From assembly GCA_021783935.1 (NCBI GenBank), contig JAJXTK010000015.1, forward strand, positions 1 through 21,730: DNA of 21,730 bases. The letters are read 5' to 3'. The stretch comes from Myxococcales bacterium (GTDB lineage Bacteria > Myxococcota_A > Polyangia > Polyangiales > JADJMO01). Positions 1 through 7,036 of the stretch are shown piece by piece. Below the pieces are notes generated by a model. It saw nothing but the letters and a program-made list of their open reading frames with translations. It had not been told where the DNA came from and ran no database searches. Both the position numbers and the translations under genes were made by a program. How positions within the stretch are numbered: the first letter of the stretch is position 1; each line of letters starts with the position of its first letter.

Positions 1-52
1 GCATCACCGGGTGGTCCCCTGGTCCCCGGTGATCGCGATGATTTTGGTCCCC
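1..52. mobile_element. Possible insertion-sequence end (partial, left window edge)
   Basis: The heptamer GGTCCCC occurs three times in this short stretch (13-19, 21-27 and 46-52), twice next to similar flanks. The coding frame of the neighbouring acyltransferase stops resembling its family exactly where this block begins. Closely spaced short repeats at an element tip are a known property of IS21-family ends, so I read this as the tip of an element lying to the left of the window. That assignment is inference: no transposase is visible here, and no target-site duplication can be checked because the other junction is outside the window. Confidence 0.35.
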
Positions 53-636
53 GTCGCGGCCGGCGGTGACACGCCCAGTGCGCGCCAGAAGCCGAAGCGG
101 TGCGCGAGGTGCACGACGAACGGCAGCAGCAGATAGAAGTGCCACTCGGTGCCGAGCGACCAGAACGACGCCGCGAGCTTTCCGTACCCGGGAAGGAGCT
201 GGAAGGTGAACGTCAGGTGCGCGAGCAGGTCGCCGCTTGGGAAGGGGTGCCCGCGCGCCGCGACGAAGCCCGCGCTCACGATCGCCGCGACGTAGAACGC
301 CGGTGCGATGCGCCAAAACCTGTTCACGAGCAGGCGCTTGTACGCCGGCCACTCGAACGCCTGCTGCCGGCTGCCGTACATGAGGTACATGCAGAAGCCG
401 CTGATCACGAAGAAGAGGTCTACCCCGGTGCCGAAGAGGGACAGCGCGCGGTTCAGGTCGACCCGCGCGACGACGAGCGTCGGGCGCCCTAGGCTGAACG
501 ACCAGATATGCGCGTACAGGACGCCGAGCACGGCGACCGCGCGCAACCCATCGAGGGGCGCGATGCGCGCCGGGCGCGGGGCCACGAGCGGGGCGTTGCG
601 CAGGGTACCCGCGGCCGCGAGCGCTGAGGTCGTCAT
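4..636 (-). pseudogene. Acyltransferase-3 family protein, C-terminally truncated
   Basis: This is the N-terminal half of an OafA/YrhL-type membrane acyltransferase, a family that O-acetylates or otherwise acylates cell-surface sugars. Visible family motifs in the 210-residue product are LDGLRAVAVLGVLYAH (28-43, with the conserved His43), the GVDLFFVISGF membrane segment (71-81), the R106-F-W-R109 motif, and SLGTEWHFYLLLPF (160-173). Family members usually have 350 or more residues and about ten membrane segments. Here the family-like sequence ends near residue 194, and a foreign tail of about 16 residues runs to a stop inside the IS-like repeats. The start is the ATG at 636. The gene is probably non-functional, though a truncated product could still be made. 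It faces left, away from the rest of the cluster. Confidence 0.72.
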
Positions 637-701
637 CGCGGGGGACGGGCTCCAGGGATCGCGTGGCGCCGGCCGCTCATTGGCGTTCGTCTACCCGACT
701 T

Positions 702-746
702 TGACGGATTTCGGCGCTTCTGAGGCACCCGCCTGAACGATTTCGG
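702..746. repeat. Pair of direct repeats, possible IS remnant
   Basis: Two 13-base near-identical copies, TGACGGATTTCGG (702-714) and TGAACGATTTCGG (734-746), lie in the same orientation with a 32-base period. The opposite strand reads CCGAAATCCGTCA and CCGAAATCGTTCA. Repeats of this style near the tips of IS21-like elements are known, so this may be a scar of such an element between the acyltransferase and the methyltransferase. No transposase fragment is recognisable. The rest of the 637-894 gap shows no convincing gene. Confidence 0.4.
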
Positions 747-894
747 ACACTTCACGCGATGAAGCCTTTCTTGGAGCTCCAGAGGTTCGGCTCTCCCGTC
801 ACGTCCGCGCTGATGAGGGGGCGTGGTTGTGCTCATCCAACCCTTCTTGGCGCGGCTCCCGCGTCACACGGCAGGACGCCCCGTTCGATGGCCG

Positions 895-1905
895 TCAATC
901 GCCTCGCACCGCGAATTCCAGGTAGTCGCCCGTTCGCGTGCCATGGACGAGCTTTCGAACGACCCTCGCAGTGCTAGGCAGCGCCTGGATGCGTCTGCCG
1001 GCGCTCCAAAGGGCATCTTGAACCTTCGCGAAAGCGCCGCGCGCAACAGGTGCGGCGTCGGTGTGCAGCGACTCGGGGGAGCCGGGAGTGAACGTGGGGA
1101 TGGCGGTGGGGCCTGGCGCAGTGCGCCCGCATGGAAACGGCGAGCCCGCGATGCGGTGCTCGCAGCGCCCTGCGAAGCCCGCACGACGCAGCGCGAGCTC
1201 CAGCGAGCGAGGCGTCCAGAAAAGGAGGTGCTGGTCGAGGGCGGCATGGTTCCAGCGCGCTCCGTGAACCCGCCTGGCGAGACTGTCGCCGTACGGGCAA
1301 GTCGCGAGGAGCACCCCGCCGGGCGCGACTAGGCGCCGGACTGCCGCAAGGAGCGGTGTCGGCTCGTCGGCGTGCTCCAGCACATTGAGAAGCGTGACCA
1401 CGTCGTAGCGTCGACTTGGAAGGTCCTCGGGCCTGCACCGCCGGAGCGTCGCCCCCTCGAGCTCCTCCGGCAAGTACGGATCGATTCCTTCCGCGCTGAA
1501 GCCGACCTGGTTGGCTACTTGGACGAAGCGACCCGAGGCACATCCGACGTCCAGGACGCGGATCTCGGACGGTGACCTCGCACCGCCGAGCAGGCGCCTG
1601 CAAAGCACCAGTTTCTCCACCAAACTGGTCCGCTCCGCCAGCGAGATTGGGCTGCGGTCGGAGAAGTGTTCATAGTCATGCGCGTACATCTGCGTGAGCC
1701 CTGCCGCGGTCGGCATCCGGTCCTTGAACACCAGCCCGCAGTGGGCGCACCGAACCACATGACACGGCTCGCCAAGCATCGAGAGGGAGAAGAGCGGCCT
1801 CGCGCTCGACGCGCGGGCCGAGCACGCGGGGCACTGCTCAAGAGGGTGGACGAGCAGCATCGGATCGAGGTTCCGTCCCCCAGGGAGGGCGTTGTGGCTG
1901 GACAT
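895..1905 (-). CDS. SAM-dependent methyltransferase with N-terminal zinc ribbon
   Basis: A class I methyltransferase of 336 residues. An N-terminal zinc-ribbon-like pair, C25-P-A-C28 and C53-A-H-C56 followed by GLVF, precedes a Rossmann methyltransferase domain with SAM motif I VLDVGCASGRF (117-127), an acidic IDP (141-143), and the NVLEHADEP segment (174-182). This architecture is common among methyltransferases in antibiotic-sugar and surface-polysaccharide clusters that act on sugars or small acids; the substrate here is unknown. The open frame extends 139 codons further upstream, but that part has low-complexity composition and no family similarity. I prefer ATG 1905, which has AAGGA about 14 bases upstream; ATG 1860 is an alternative and would still keep the zinc ribbon. 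It is transcribed divergently from hldD. Confidence 0.85.
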   Translation of the reverse strand: MSSHNALPGGRNLDPMLLVHPLEQCPACSARASSARPLFSLSMLGEPCHVVRCAHCGLVFKDRMPTAAGLTQMYAHDYEHFSDRSPISLAERTSLVEKLVLCRRLLGGARSPSEIRVLDVGCASGRFVQVANQVGFSAEGIDPYLPEELEGATLRRCRPEDLPSRRYDVVTLLNVLEHADEPTPLLAAVRRLVAPGGVLLATCPYGDSLARRVHGARWNHAALDQHLLFWTPRSLELALRRAGFAGRCEHRIAGSPFPCGRTAPGPTAIPTFTPGSPESLHTDAAPVARGAFAKVQDALWSAGRRIQALPSTARVVRKLVHGTRTGDYLEFAVRGD

Positions 1906-2092
1906 GTCTGCTCGGAAGTTCCTTGAGGTCGCTGTGCCGCCAGTTCGCACGGCCCCTGTCGAGGCGTCCACTCCGCTCTGTCCAGAGCAGCAGCGCGGCT
2001 CGGTCGGAACCCCCCAAGCCGTGCGCCCGGGCATCCGTTTCTCGTTGCCCGGATCTCGGGCGGCATTCAGCTGTCGAGGGGTACGTCGAATG

Positions 2093-2110
2093 TGCGGGCG
2101 CGCGCCCGCA
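2093..2110. promoter_or_regulatory. Perfect 18-bp palindrome, candidate operator
   Basis: TGCGGGCGCGCGCCCGCA reads the same on both strands. It sits about 40 bases upstream of the candidate -35 box of the heptose operon, a plausible place for a regulator. Alternating GC sequence in such a rich genome can give palindromes by chance, so functional meaning is uncertain. Confidence 0.35.
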
Positions 2111-2148
2111 ACCCAGGGACCGCGCCTAGAAGGGCCTTCGGAAGCGTT

Positions 2149-2177
2149 TTGCGGGGTCGCGCGCGACATCGTATGGT
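2149..2177 (+). promoter_or_regulatory. Candidate sigma70-type promoter of the heptose operon
   Basis: TTGCGG (2149-2154) and TATGGT (2172-2177) are separated by 17 bases, the optimal spacing for a sigma70-like promoter, and this is one of few AT-containing spots in the region. The spacer contains the perfect 12-base palindrome GTCGCGCGCGAC (2156-2167), where a bound repressor or MerR-like activator could act. The boxes match consensus only partly (3/6 and 4/6). The leader to the hldD start would be about 85-90 bases. Confidence 0.35.
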
Positions 2178-2271
2178 GCGCGCGGCCAGCTTGGTGGCCG
2201 TGCGACGACCTCGTCGCGGTGACGGAGCGGCTCCGAGCCGTCGCCGTGCTGTGCCACAGGAGTTGCCTGCG

Positions 2272-3222
2272 ATGCTCGTCGTCACGGGAGGAATGGGTTT
2301 CATCGGCAGCAACCTCGTCCATGCGCTCAACGCGCGAGGGCGCAAGGACCTGCTCGTCGTCGACGACCTCACCGACGGAACCAAGTTCCGCAACGTCGTG
2401 TCTGCCGACCTCGCGGGATACCTCGACAAGTCGCGCTTCCTCGACCTCGTTCGCGCGGGCGATGGCTCACTCGCGACGATCGAGGCGATTTTCCATCAAG
2501 GCGCCTGCTCGTCCACGACCGAGTGGGACGGGCGCATGATGATGGATACAAACTACGCCTACTCGCGAGCGCTGCTCGACTTCGCCACGGCGCGGGGCAT
2601 CCCGTTCATCTACGCGTCGTCGGCCTCGGTGTACGGCGGTGGGAACGTGTTTCGCGAGGAGCGCCGCTTCGAGGCGCCGCTGAACGTCTACGGCTACTCG
2701 AAATTCCTGTTCGACGAGCACGTCCGCGGGCTCGGCAAGACGTCGCACCAGGTCGTCGGCCTGCGATATTTCAACGTGTATGGCCCACGCGAGGCGCACA
2801 AGGGCCCGATGGCGAGCGTGGCGTTCCAGCTGCACGGCCAGCTCCGCGACACGGGGCGCATCAAGCTGTTCCGCGGCGTCGATGGCTACGGCGACGGCGA
2901 GCAGCGGCGCGACTTCGTTCACGTCGACGACGTGGTCGCCGCGAATCTATGGTTCCTCGATCACCCGAGCAAATCCGGTGTTTTCAACTGTGGCACCGGA
3001 AAGAGCCAGAGCTTCAACGACGTGGCGCACGCGGTCCTGCGTCACCACGGGCGCGGCGAGATCGAGTACGTCGCGTTCCCCGAGACCTTGCGCGGCCGCT
3101 ACCAGAGCTTCACCGAGGCCGATGTCACGCGGCTCCGCGAGGCCGGGTGCGACGTGCCCTTCCGTCGCGTGGAGGAGGGGGTGGCTTCGTATCTGCGTTG
3201 GCTCGACTCCGGAGCGCCGTGA
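2272..3222 (+). CDS. hldD: ADP-L-glycero-D-manno-heptose 6-epimerase
   Basis: Converts ADP-D-glycero-D-manno-heptose to the L-glycero form, the last step of ADP-heptose synthesis in the cytoplasm. The 316-residue protein is a short-chain dehydrogenase/reductase with the NADP-binding VTGGMGFIGS (4-13), the family signature HQGACSSTTEWDG (75-87), the catalytic Tyr140-x-x-x-Lys144 and RYFNVYGPREAHKG (165-178), with Lys177 matching the second active-site lysine. The length and sequence are close to Escherichia coli HldD (310 residues). The ATG at 2272 has AGGAG at 2258-2262, nine bases upstream; a longer upstream open frame is not family-like. It is first in an operon with gmhB, gmhA and hldE. 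Confidence 0.97.
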   Translation: MLVVTGGMGFIGSNLVHALNARGRKDLLVVDDLTDGTKFRNVVSADLAGYLDKSRFLDLVRAGDGSLATIEAIFHQGACSSTTEWDGRMMMDTNYAYSRALLDFATARGIPFIYASSASVYGGGNVFREERRFEAPLNVYGYSKFLFDEHVRGLGKTSHQVVGLRYFNVYGPREAHKGPMASVAFQLHGQLRDTGRIKLFRGVDGYGDGEQRRDFVHVDDVVAANLWFLDHPSKSGVFNCGTGKSQSFNDVAHAVLRHHGRGEIEYVAFPETLRGRYQSFTEADVTRLREAGCDVPFRRVEEGVASYLRWLDSGAP

Positions 3223-3230
3223 GGGCACCG

Positions 3231-3800
3231 ATGCTCGCGCCGCTCCGCGTTCGCCATCTCATTCTTGATCGAGACGGTGTCCTCAACCGCGAGCCGCCCA
3301 CGGGGTGGATCACGGGCATCGAGCAGCTCGCCTGGGAAGATTCGGTGCTCGACGCGCTGGCCGAGCTGGCGGCGGCCGGTGTCCGGCTGAGTATCGCGAC
3401 CAACCAGTCGTGCATCGGGCGCGGCGTCGTCACGGCCGAGGCCGTCGAGGCGCTGCACGCCTTCATGCGCGCCGAGCTTCGCGCTCGCGGCGTCGAGCTG
3501 GTCGGTATCTTCGTCTGCCCGCACGTGCCCGAGGACGAGTGTGCTTGCCGCAAGCCACGGCCTGGGCTGCTCGAGGAGGCCGTCGCCGCGAGCGGGATCC
3601 CACGTCGCGAGACGGCGTTCGTCGGCGACGCTGCGCGAGACCTCGAGGCCGCTCTCGTCGCCGGCGTCGCGCCGGTTCTCGTGCGCACCGGCAAGGGGCG
3701 CGACACCGAGCGCGAGCTCTCCGGCGGGCGAGGGGGCGAGGTGCTGGTGTTCCAAGACCTGGGCGAGGTCGTTCGATGGTGCACGGGACCGTGGACGTGA
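3231..3800 (+). CDS. gmhB: D-glycero-D-manno-heptose 1,7-bisphosphate 7-phosphatase
   Basis: Removes the 7-phosphate from heptose 1,7-bisphosphate between the two HldE reactions. The 189-residue product is a HAD-superfamily phosphatase: DRDGVLN at 13-19 supplies nucleophile Asp13 and acid/base Asp15, ATNQS at 56-60 is motif II, and VGDAARD at 131-137 holds the metal-binding Asp133. The structural zinc site typical of GmhB is visible as C96, H98, C104 and C106 in front of RKP. The length matches E. coli GmhB (191). The ATG at 3231 lies 8 bases after the hldD stop, with GAGGG at 3221-3225 as ribosome binding site. HisB-type histidinol phosphatases share the fold, but the operon settles the role. 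Confidence 0.94.
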   Translation: MLAPLRVRHLILDRDGVLNREPPTGWITGIEQLAWEDSVLDALAELAAAGVRLSIATNQSCIGRGVVTAEAVEALHAFMRAELRARGVELVGIFVCPHVPEDECACRKPRPGLLEEAVAASGIPRRETAFVGDAARDLEAALVAGVAPVLVRTGKGRDTERELSGGRGGEVLVFQDLGEVVRWCTGPWT

Positions 3801-3813
3801 TCCGGAGCGTCAG

Positions 3814-4392
3814 ATGAAGAGCGCGGAGATCATCGATCGACACCTGCGCCTGGTCGAGGCGTGCCACCATGACCTCCAGTCATTCGTCGCGGCCGTCGCA
3901 GAGCGCATCGGCGCCACCTTCGCGCGGGGTGGCCGCGTCCTCGCGTGCGGCAACGGGGGCAGCGCCGCCGACGCGCAGCACTTCGCTGCGGAGCTCGTCG
4001 GACGCTTCGTGCGCGCGCGCCGAGCGCTGCCGGCCCTCGCGCTCACGACCGACACGTCGACCCTGACCGCGATCGGCAACGACTTCGGCTTCGAGCGGAT
4101 CTTCGCGCGCCAGGTCGAGGCGCACGGCCGCGAGGGAGACCTGCTCCTCGCGATCAGCACGAGCGGCAATTCGCCGAACGTCCTGGAGGCGGCGCGTTGC
4201 GCGCACCAGCAAGGGATGTCGATCGTGGCGCTCACGGGCGAGGGCGGCGGCCGCCTGGCCGCTGCGGCCGATGTGCTGCTCGCGGTCCCCTCGACCGACG
4301 TCGCGCGAATCCAGGAGGTCCACGAGCTCGCGCTGCACGCAATCGTCGCCATCGTCGAGGAGCGCCTCGACCCGACGGAGCCACATACGTGA
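3814..4392 (+). CDS. gmhA: Sedoheptulose 7-phosphate isomerase
   Basis: Catalyses the first step of the pathway, sedoheptulose 7-phosphate to D-glycero-D-manno-heptose 7-phosphate. The 192-residue protein consists of a single SIS domain. CGNGGSAADAQHFAAELVGRF (45-65) contains the phosphate-binding GGS and the catalytic Glu60. STSGNSPNV (115-123) is the second phosphate-binding loop. QEVHELALH (167-175) carries the zinc- and acid/base-associated Gln and His residues. The length equals that of E. coli GmhA. ATG 3814 has GGAG at 3804-3807 and follows the gmhB stop by 13 bases; the upstream open frame overlaps gmhB and is spurious. Its stop overlaps the hldE start. Confidence 0.96.
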   Translation: MKSAEIIDRHLRLVEACHHDLQSFVAAVAERIGATFARGGRVLACGNGGSAADAQHFAAELVGRFVRARRALPALALTTDTSTLTAIGNDFGFERIFARQVEAHGREGDLLLAISTSGNSPNVLEAARCAHQQGMSIVALTGEGGGRLAAAADVLLAVPSTDVARIQEVHELALHAIVAIVEERLDPTEPHT

Positions 4393-5858
4393 CCGCCTCG
4401 CCCCGCGACCTGCTCTCACTCGCCTCGCGCCTCGGCGCGCTCTCCATCGCCGTGGTGGGCGACCTGATGCTCGACGACTACCTCGAGGGGGCCGTGCGCC
4501 GCATCTCGCCCGAGGCGCCCGTTCCAGTGGTGCGCGTGCAGCGCCAGTTCCATCGGCTCGGCGGCGCGGCGAACGTGGCGCGCGCCGTGACCACGCTCGG
4601 AGCGCAGGCGACCCTCCACGGCGTCGTCGGCAAGGACGCGCCTGGCGACGACCTCGTCGCGACCTGTGAGCTAGCGCGGGTGGGCGTCCGGGGCGTCGTG
4701 GTCCACGACGCGCGCCCCACTACGCGCAAGCTCCGCATCCTGGCCCAGCACCAGCAGGTCCTCCGGCTCGACTGGGAGGACGCGAGCGCGATCGACGCGC
4801 GCACCGCGGAGGCCTTGCTCGGCGGACTGCGTGGCGCCGAGCGCACCTCGGCGATCATCGCGAGCGACTACTCGAAGGGGGTGCTCACCGACCTGACCAT
4901 CCGCGGTCTCGTCGACCACGCGCGCACGCACGGTGTGCCCCTGCTCGTCGATCCGAAGAGCGAGGACTATTCACGATACCGAGGAGCGACTGTCGTCACG
5001 CCGAACGCGCACGAGCTCGAGGTCGCCGCGGGGCGTGCGATCGATCCGGCCGATGACGTCGCCCTCGAGGCTGCAGCACGCACTTTGCTCGCGAAGGCCG
5101 AGATCGAGGCGATGGTCGTGACCCGCGGCGAGCGCGGGATGCTCGTGGTTCCGCGCGAGGGCGCCGCCATCCGCATCGCGGCCGTTGCGCGTGAGGTCTT
5201 CGACGTGACGGGCGCCGGCGACACCGCCATCGCGGTCACTGCGCTCGGGCTCGGCGCGGGGATGTCGCTGGCGACCGCCGTGACCCTCGCGAACGCCGCC
5301 GCGGGGGTGGTCGTCGGCAAAGTCGGGACGGCCGATGTGACCCTCGCGGAGCTGGCCGCGGCGCTGCCGGGGGCCCGGACGACCAGCAAGGTCTTGCGGC
5401 ACGAGGAGCTCGCCGAGCGCATCGCGTGGTGGCGGCTGCAGAAGAAGACGATCGTCTTCACCAACGGCTGCTACGACCTCGTGCACGCCGGGCACCTGTC
5501 GCTGCTGCGCTCGGCGGCGGCGCTCGGCGACGTGCTCCTCGTGGGGCTGAACAGCGACGCCTCCGTACGCCGTCTGAAGGGGGCAGAGCGGCCGCTGATC
5601 GGCGAGGACGAGCGCGCGGAGATGCTCGCCTCGATCGAGAGCGTGGGTGCCGTCGTGCTCTTCGAGGAGGACACGCCGCTCGCGCTCATCGAGCAAATTC
5701 GCCCGGACGTGCTCGTCAAGGGTGCCGACTATCGCGTCGAGCAGGTCGTCGGCCGAGAGGCCGTCGAGGCCCACGGTGGGCGCGTCGAGCTGGTGCCGCT
5801 GGTGCCAGGTCGCTCCACGACCGACATCATCGGCCGCATCCGGAGCTCGCGGTCGTGA
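4389..5858 (+). CDS. hldE: Bifunctional heptose 7-phosphate kinase / heptose 1-phosphate adenylyltransferase
   Basis: Phosphorylates heptose 7-phosphate at C1 and later joins AMP to heptose 1-phosphate. In this 489-residue protein the N-terminal ribokinase (PfkB) domain (about 1-330) shows GDLMLDDYLEG (24-34), GGAANVARA (58-66) and DVTGAGDT (272-279) with catalytic Asp278. The C-terminal nucleotidyltransferase domain (about 350-489) shows FTNGCYDLVHAGH (357-369), whose H366-A-G-H369 is the HxGH motif, and LKGAERPLIGEDERAEML. E. coli HldE has 477 residues in the same order. The start is GTG 4389, overlapping the gmhA stop as GTGA, which implies translational coupling; extending upstream would run through gmhA. 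Confidence 0.96.
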   Translation: MTASPRDLLSLASRLGALSIAVVGDLMLDDYLEGAVRRISPEAPVPVVRVQRQFHRLGGAANVARAVTTLGAQATLHGVVGKDAPGDDLVATCELARVGVRGVVVHDARPTTRKLRILAQHQQVLRLDWEDASAIDARTAEALLGGLRGAERTSAIIASDYSKGVLTDLTIRGLVDHARTHGVPLLVDPKSEDYSRYRGATVVTPNAHELEVAAGRAIDPADDVALEAAARTLLAKAEIEAMVVTRGERGMLVVPREGAAIRIAAVAREVFDVTGAGDTAIAVTALGLGAGMSLATAVTLANAAAGVVVGKVGTADVTLAELAAALPGARTTSKVLRHEELAERIAWWRLQKKTIVFTNGCYDLVHAGHLSLLRSAAALGDVLLVGLNSDASVRRLKGAERPLIGEDERAEMLASIESVGAVVLFEEDTPLALIEQIRPDVLVKGADYRVEQVVGREAVEAHGGRVELVPLVPGRSTTDIIGRIRSSRS

Positions 5859-7036
5859 ACGCTCTCGACCCGGTCCGCGTTCGTGCGGGGATCGGCGAGG
5901 TGGCTCGTCGGTCCATCAACGCGGGGCTCGTCGTCGCGCGGGATCTCGCGTTTCTGCGTATGCGCGCGCCGCGCGAGCCGGCCCGAATCGTGGTGCACTT
6001 CGTCGGCAACATCGGCGACATCGTCGTCGGCACGCCGACCCTCATCGCGCTTCGAGAGCGCTTCCCGCGCGCGACCATCACGCTTCTCACGTCGGCGGGG
6101 CCGCGCGGGCTGCCAGGCGCGTTCGACCTGCTCGACGGCGCGCCCCACGTCGATCGCATCGAGACCTACGCGCTCGAGGACCTCCGGGCGCGCGGCGGGG
6201 CGGCGGCGCTGCTGGGCGCGACGCGCCGTCTGGCGCCCGACCTCTTGATCATGCTGCCGACCGCCGACATCGACGCGGTGAGGCTGCTGCGGAATCTCGC
6301 CTTTGGGCGGCTCGCAGGCGCGTCCTTCGTCGAGGGGCTGTCCTTGACGTCGCCGCCGCTGTGGGTGCGCGATCGCGCCGCATCGGGGCCAATGGTGCAC
6401 GAGGTCCAGCGGCTGCTTTCGCTTCTTCGTCCGCTGGGCATCGTCGATCCTCCGATCCGCTTCGAGTTCGCGCCGACGACCGCCGACGAGCGCGCGCGCG
6501 TCGCAGCCTTCGTCCCCGGCGGGGCGCGCGTCGTCGCGCTTTGCCCCGGGGGCAAGCAGCTCGGACACCTCTGGCCTGCCGATCGCTTCTCCGCCGTGGC
6601 TCGGAGGCTCAGCGATCAATTCGGTCTCGGCCTGGTGGCGATCGGCTCGGGGGCCGAGCGCGGGATTTGTCAGGCGGTGCTCGATGGGGCAGGCGGCGGC
6701 ATGAACGCCGCGGGCGAGCTGTCAATCCGTTCGACGGCGGAGCTGCTGAGCCGGGCGGCGTTACTGGTGACGAACGACACCGGCCCAATGCACCTCGCCG
6801 CCGCCGTGGGCACGAGGGTGGCGGCGATCTTCGGCTCGCGCGACTTCGCAGGCCGCTGGTACCCCTACGGACAAGGGCACGAGATCTTCCGCGCGCGGCG
6901 CTTCTGCGAGACCTGCTTTCGCGCGCCGACGCTGACCGACCACTGCGTTCGCAGCATCTCGATCGATGACGTGCTCGCCGGCTGTTCGCGCATACTCGGC
7001 GCGTCGCCGCGGTCACCGGCGCGGGCCGAGGCATGA
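5855..7036 (+). CDS. Glycosyltransferase family 9 (ADP-heptose:LPS heptosyltransferase-like)
   Basis: Likely transfers heptose from ADP-heptose to a lipid-linked or core acceptor at the inner face of the cytoplasmic membrane. In the 393-residue protein, the GT9 N-terminal acceptor-side motif is HFVGNIGDIVVGTP (48-61). The C-terminal donor domain has the PGG(K)Q-containing segment (231-235) and NDTGPMHLAAAVGTRVAAIFG (307-327), the conserved D-T/S-GPMH signature of WaaC/WaaF. Three cysteines, 351, 354 and 364, lie near the C terminus. The first 40 residues precede the usual start of the fold. GTG 5855 overlaps the hldE stop as GTGA. The position in the ADP-heptose operon strongly suggests the donor; the acceptor is unknown, and WaaC versus WaaF cannot be decided. 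Confidence 0.88.
   Translation: MNALDPVRVRAGIGEVARRSINAGLVVARDLAFLRMRAPREPARIVVHFVGNIGDIVVGTPTLIALRERFPRATITLLTSAGPRGLPGAFDLLDGAPHVDRIETYALEDLRARGGAAALLGATRRLAPDLLIMLPTADIDAVRLLRNLAFGRLAGASFVEGLSLTSPPLWVRDRAASGPMVHEVQRLLSLLRPLGIVDPPIRFEFAPTTADERARVAAFVPGGARVVALCPGGKQLGHLWPADRFSAVARRLSDQFGLGLVAIGSGAERGICQAVLDGAGGGMNAAGELSIRSTAELLSRAALLVTNDTGPMHLAAAVGTRVAAIFGSRDFAGRWYPYGQGHEIFRARRFCETCFRAPTLTDHCVRSISIDDVLAGCSRILGASPRSPARAEA

Larger units (their letters stand above)
1906..2271. other. Divergent intergenic region (methyltransferase / heptose operon)
   Basis: This stretch of 366 bases separates two divergent genes. Frames are open on both strands because of the GC content, but none looks like a protein. 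It holds a perfect 18-base palindrome at 2093-2110, a 12-base palindrome at 2156-2167 lying between candidate promoter boxes, a CGGCCA/TGGCCG inverted repeat at 2183-2200, and a GC-rich foldable stretch at 2221-2242 (GACGG paired with CCGTC). I see no clear promoter for the minus-strand methyltransferase. Confidence 0.6.

Noticed and set aside
633..836. 67-codon minus-strand frame upstream of the acyltransferase
   Set aside because: No recognisable protein; it covers the repeat pair at 702-746 and looks like non-coding IS-scar DNA read by chance.
2092..2271. 60-codon N-terminal extension of hldD
   Set aside because: HldD proteins start directly before the VTGG nucleotide-binding motif, and a good ribosome binding site precedes ATG 2272. 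The extension is an arginine-rich artefact of high GC.
1906..2322. 139-codon upstream extension of the methyltransferase frame to 2322
   Set aside because: The sequence is low-complexity, Arg/Ala/Thr-rich and unlike the family. It would overlap the start of hldD and its promoter region; the zinc ribbon begins only after residue 140 of that frame.
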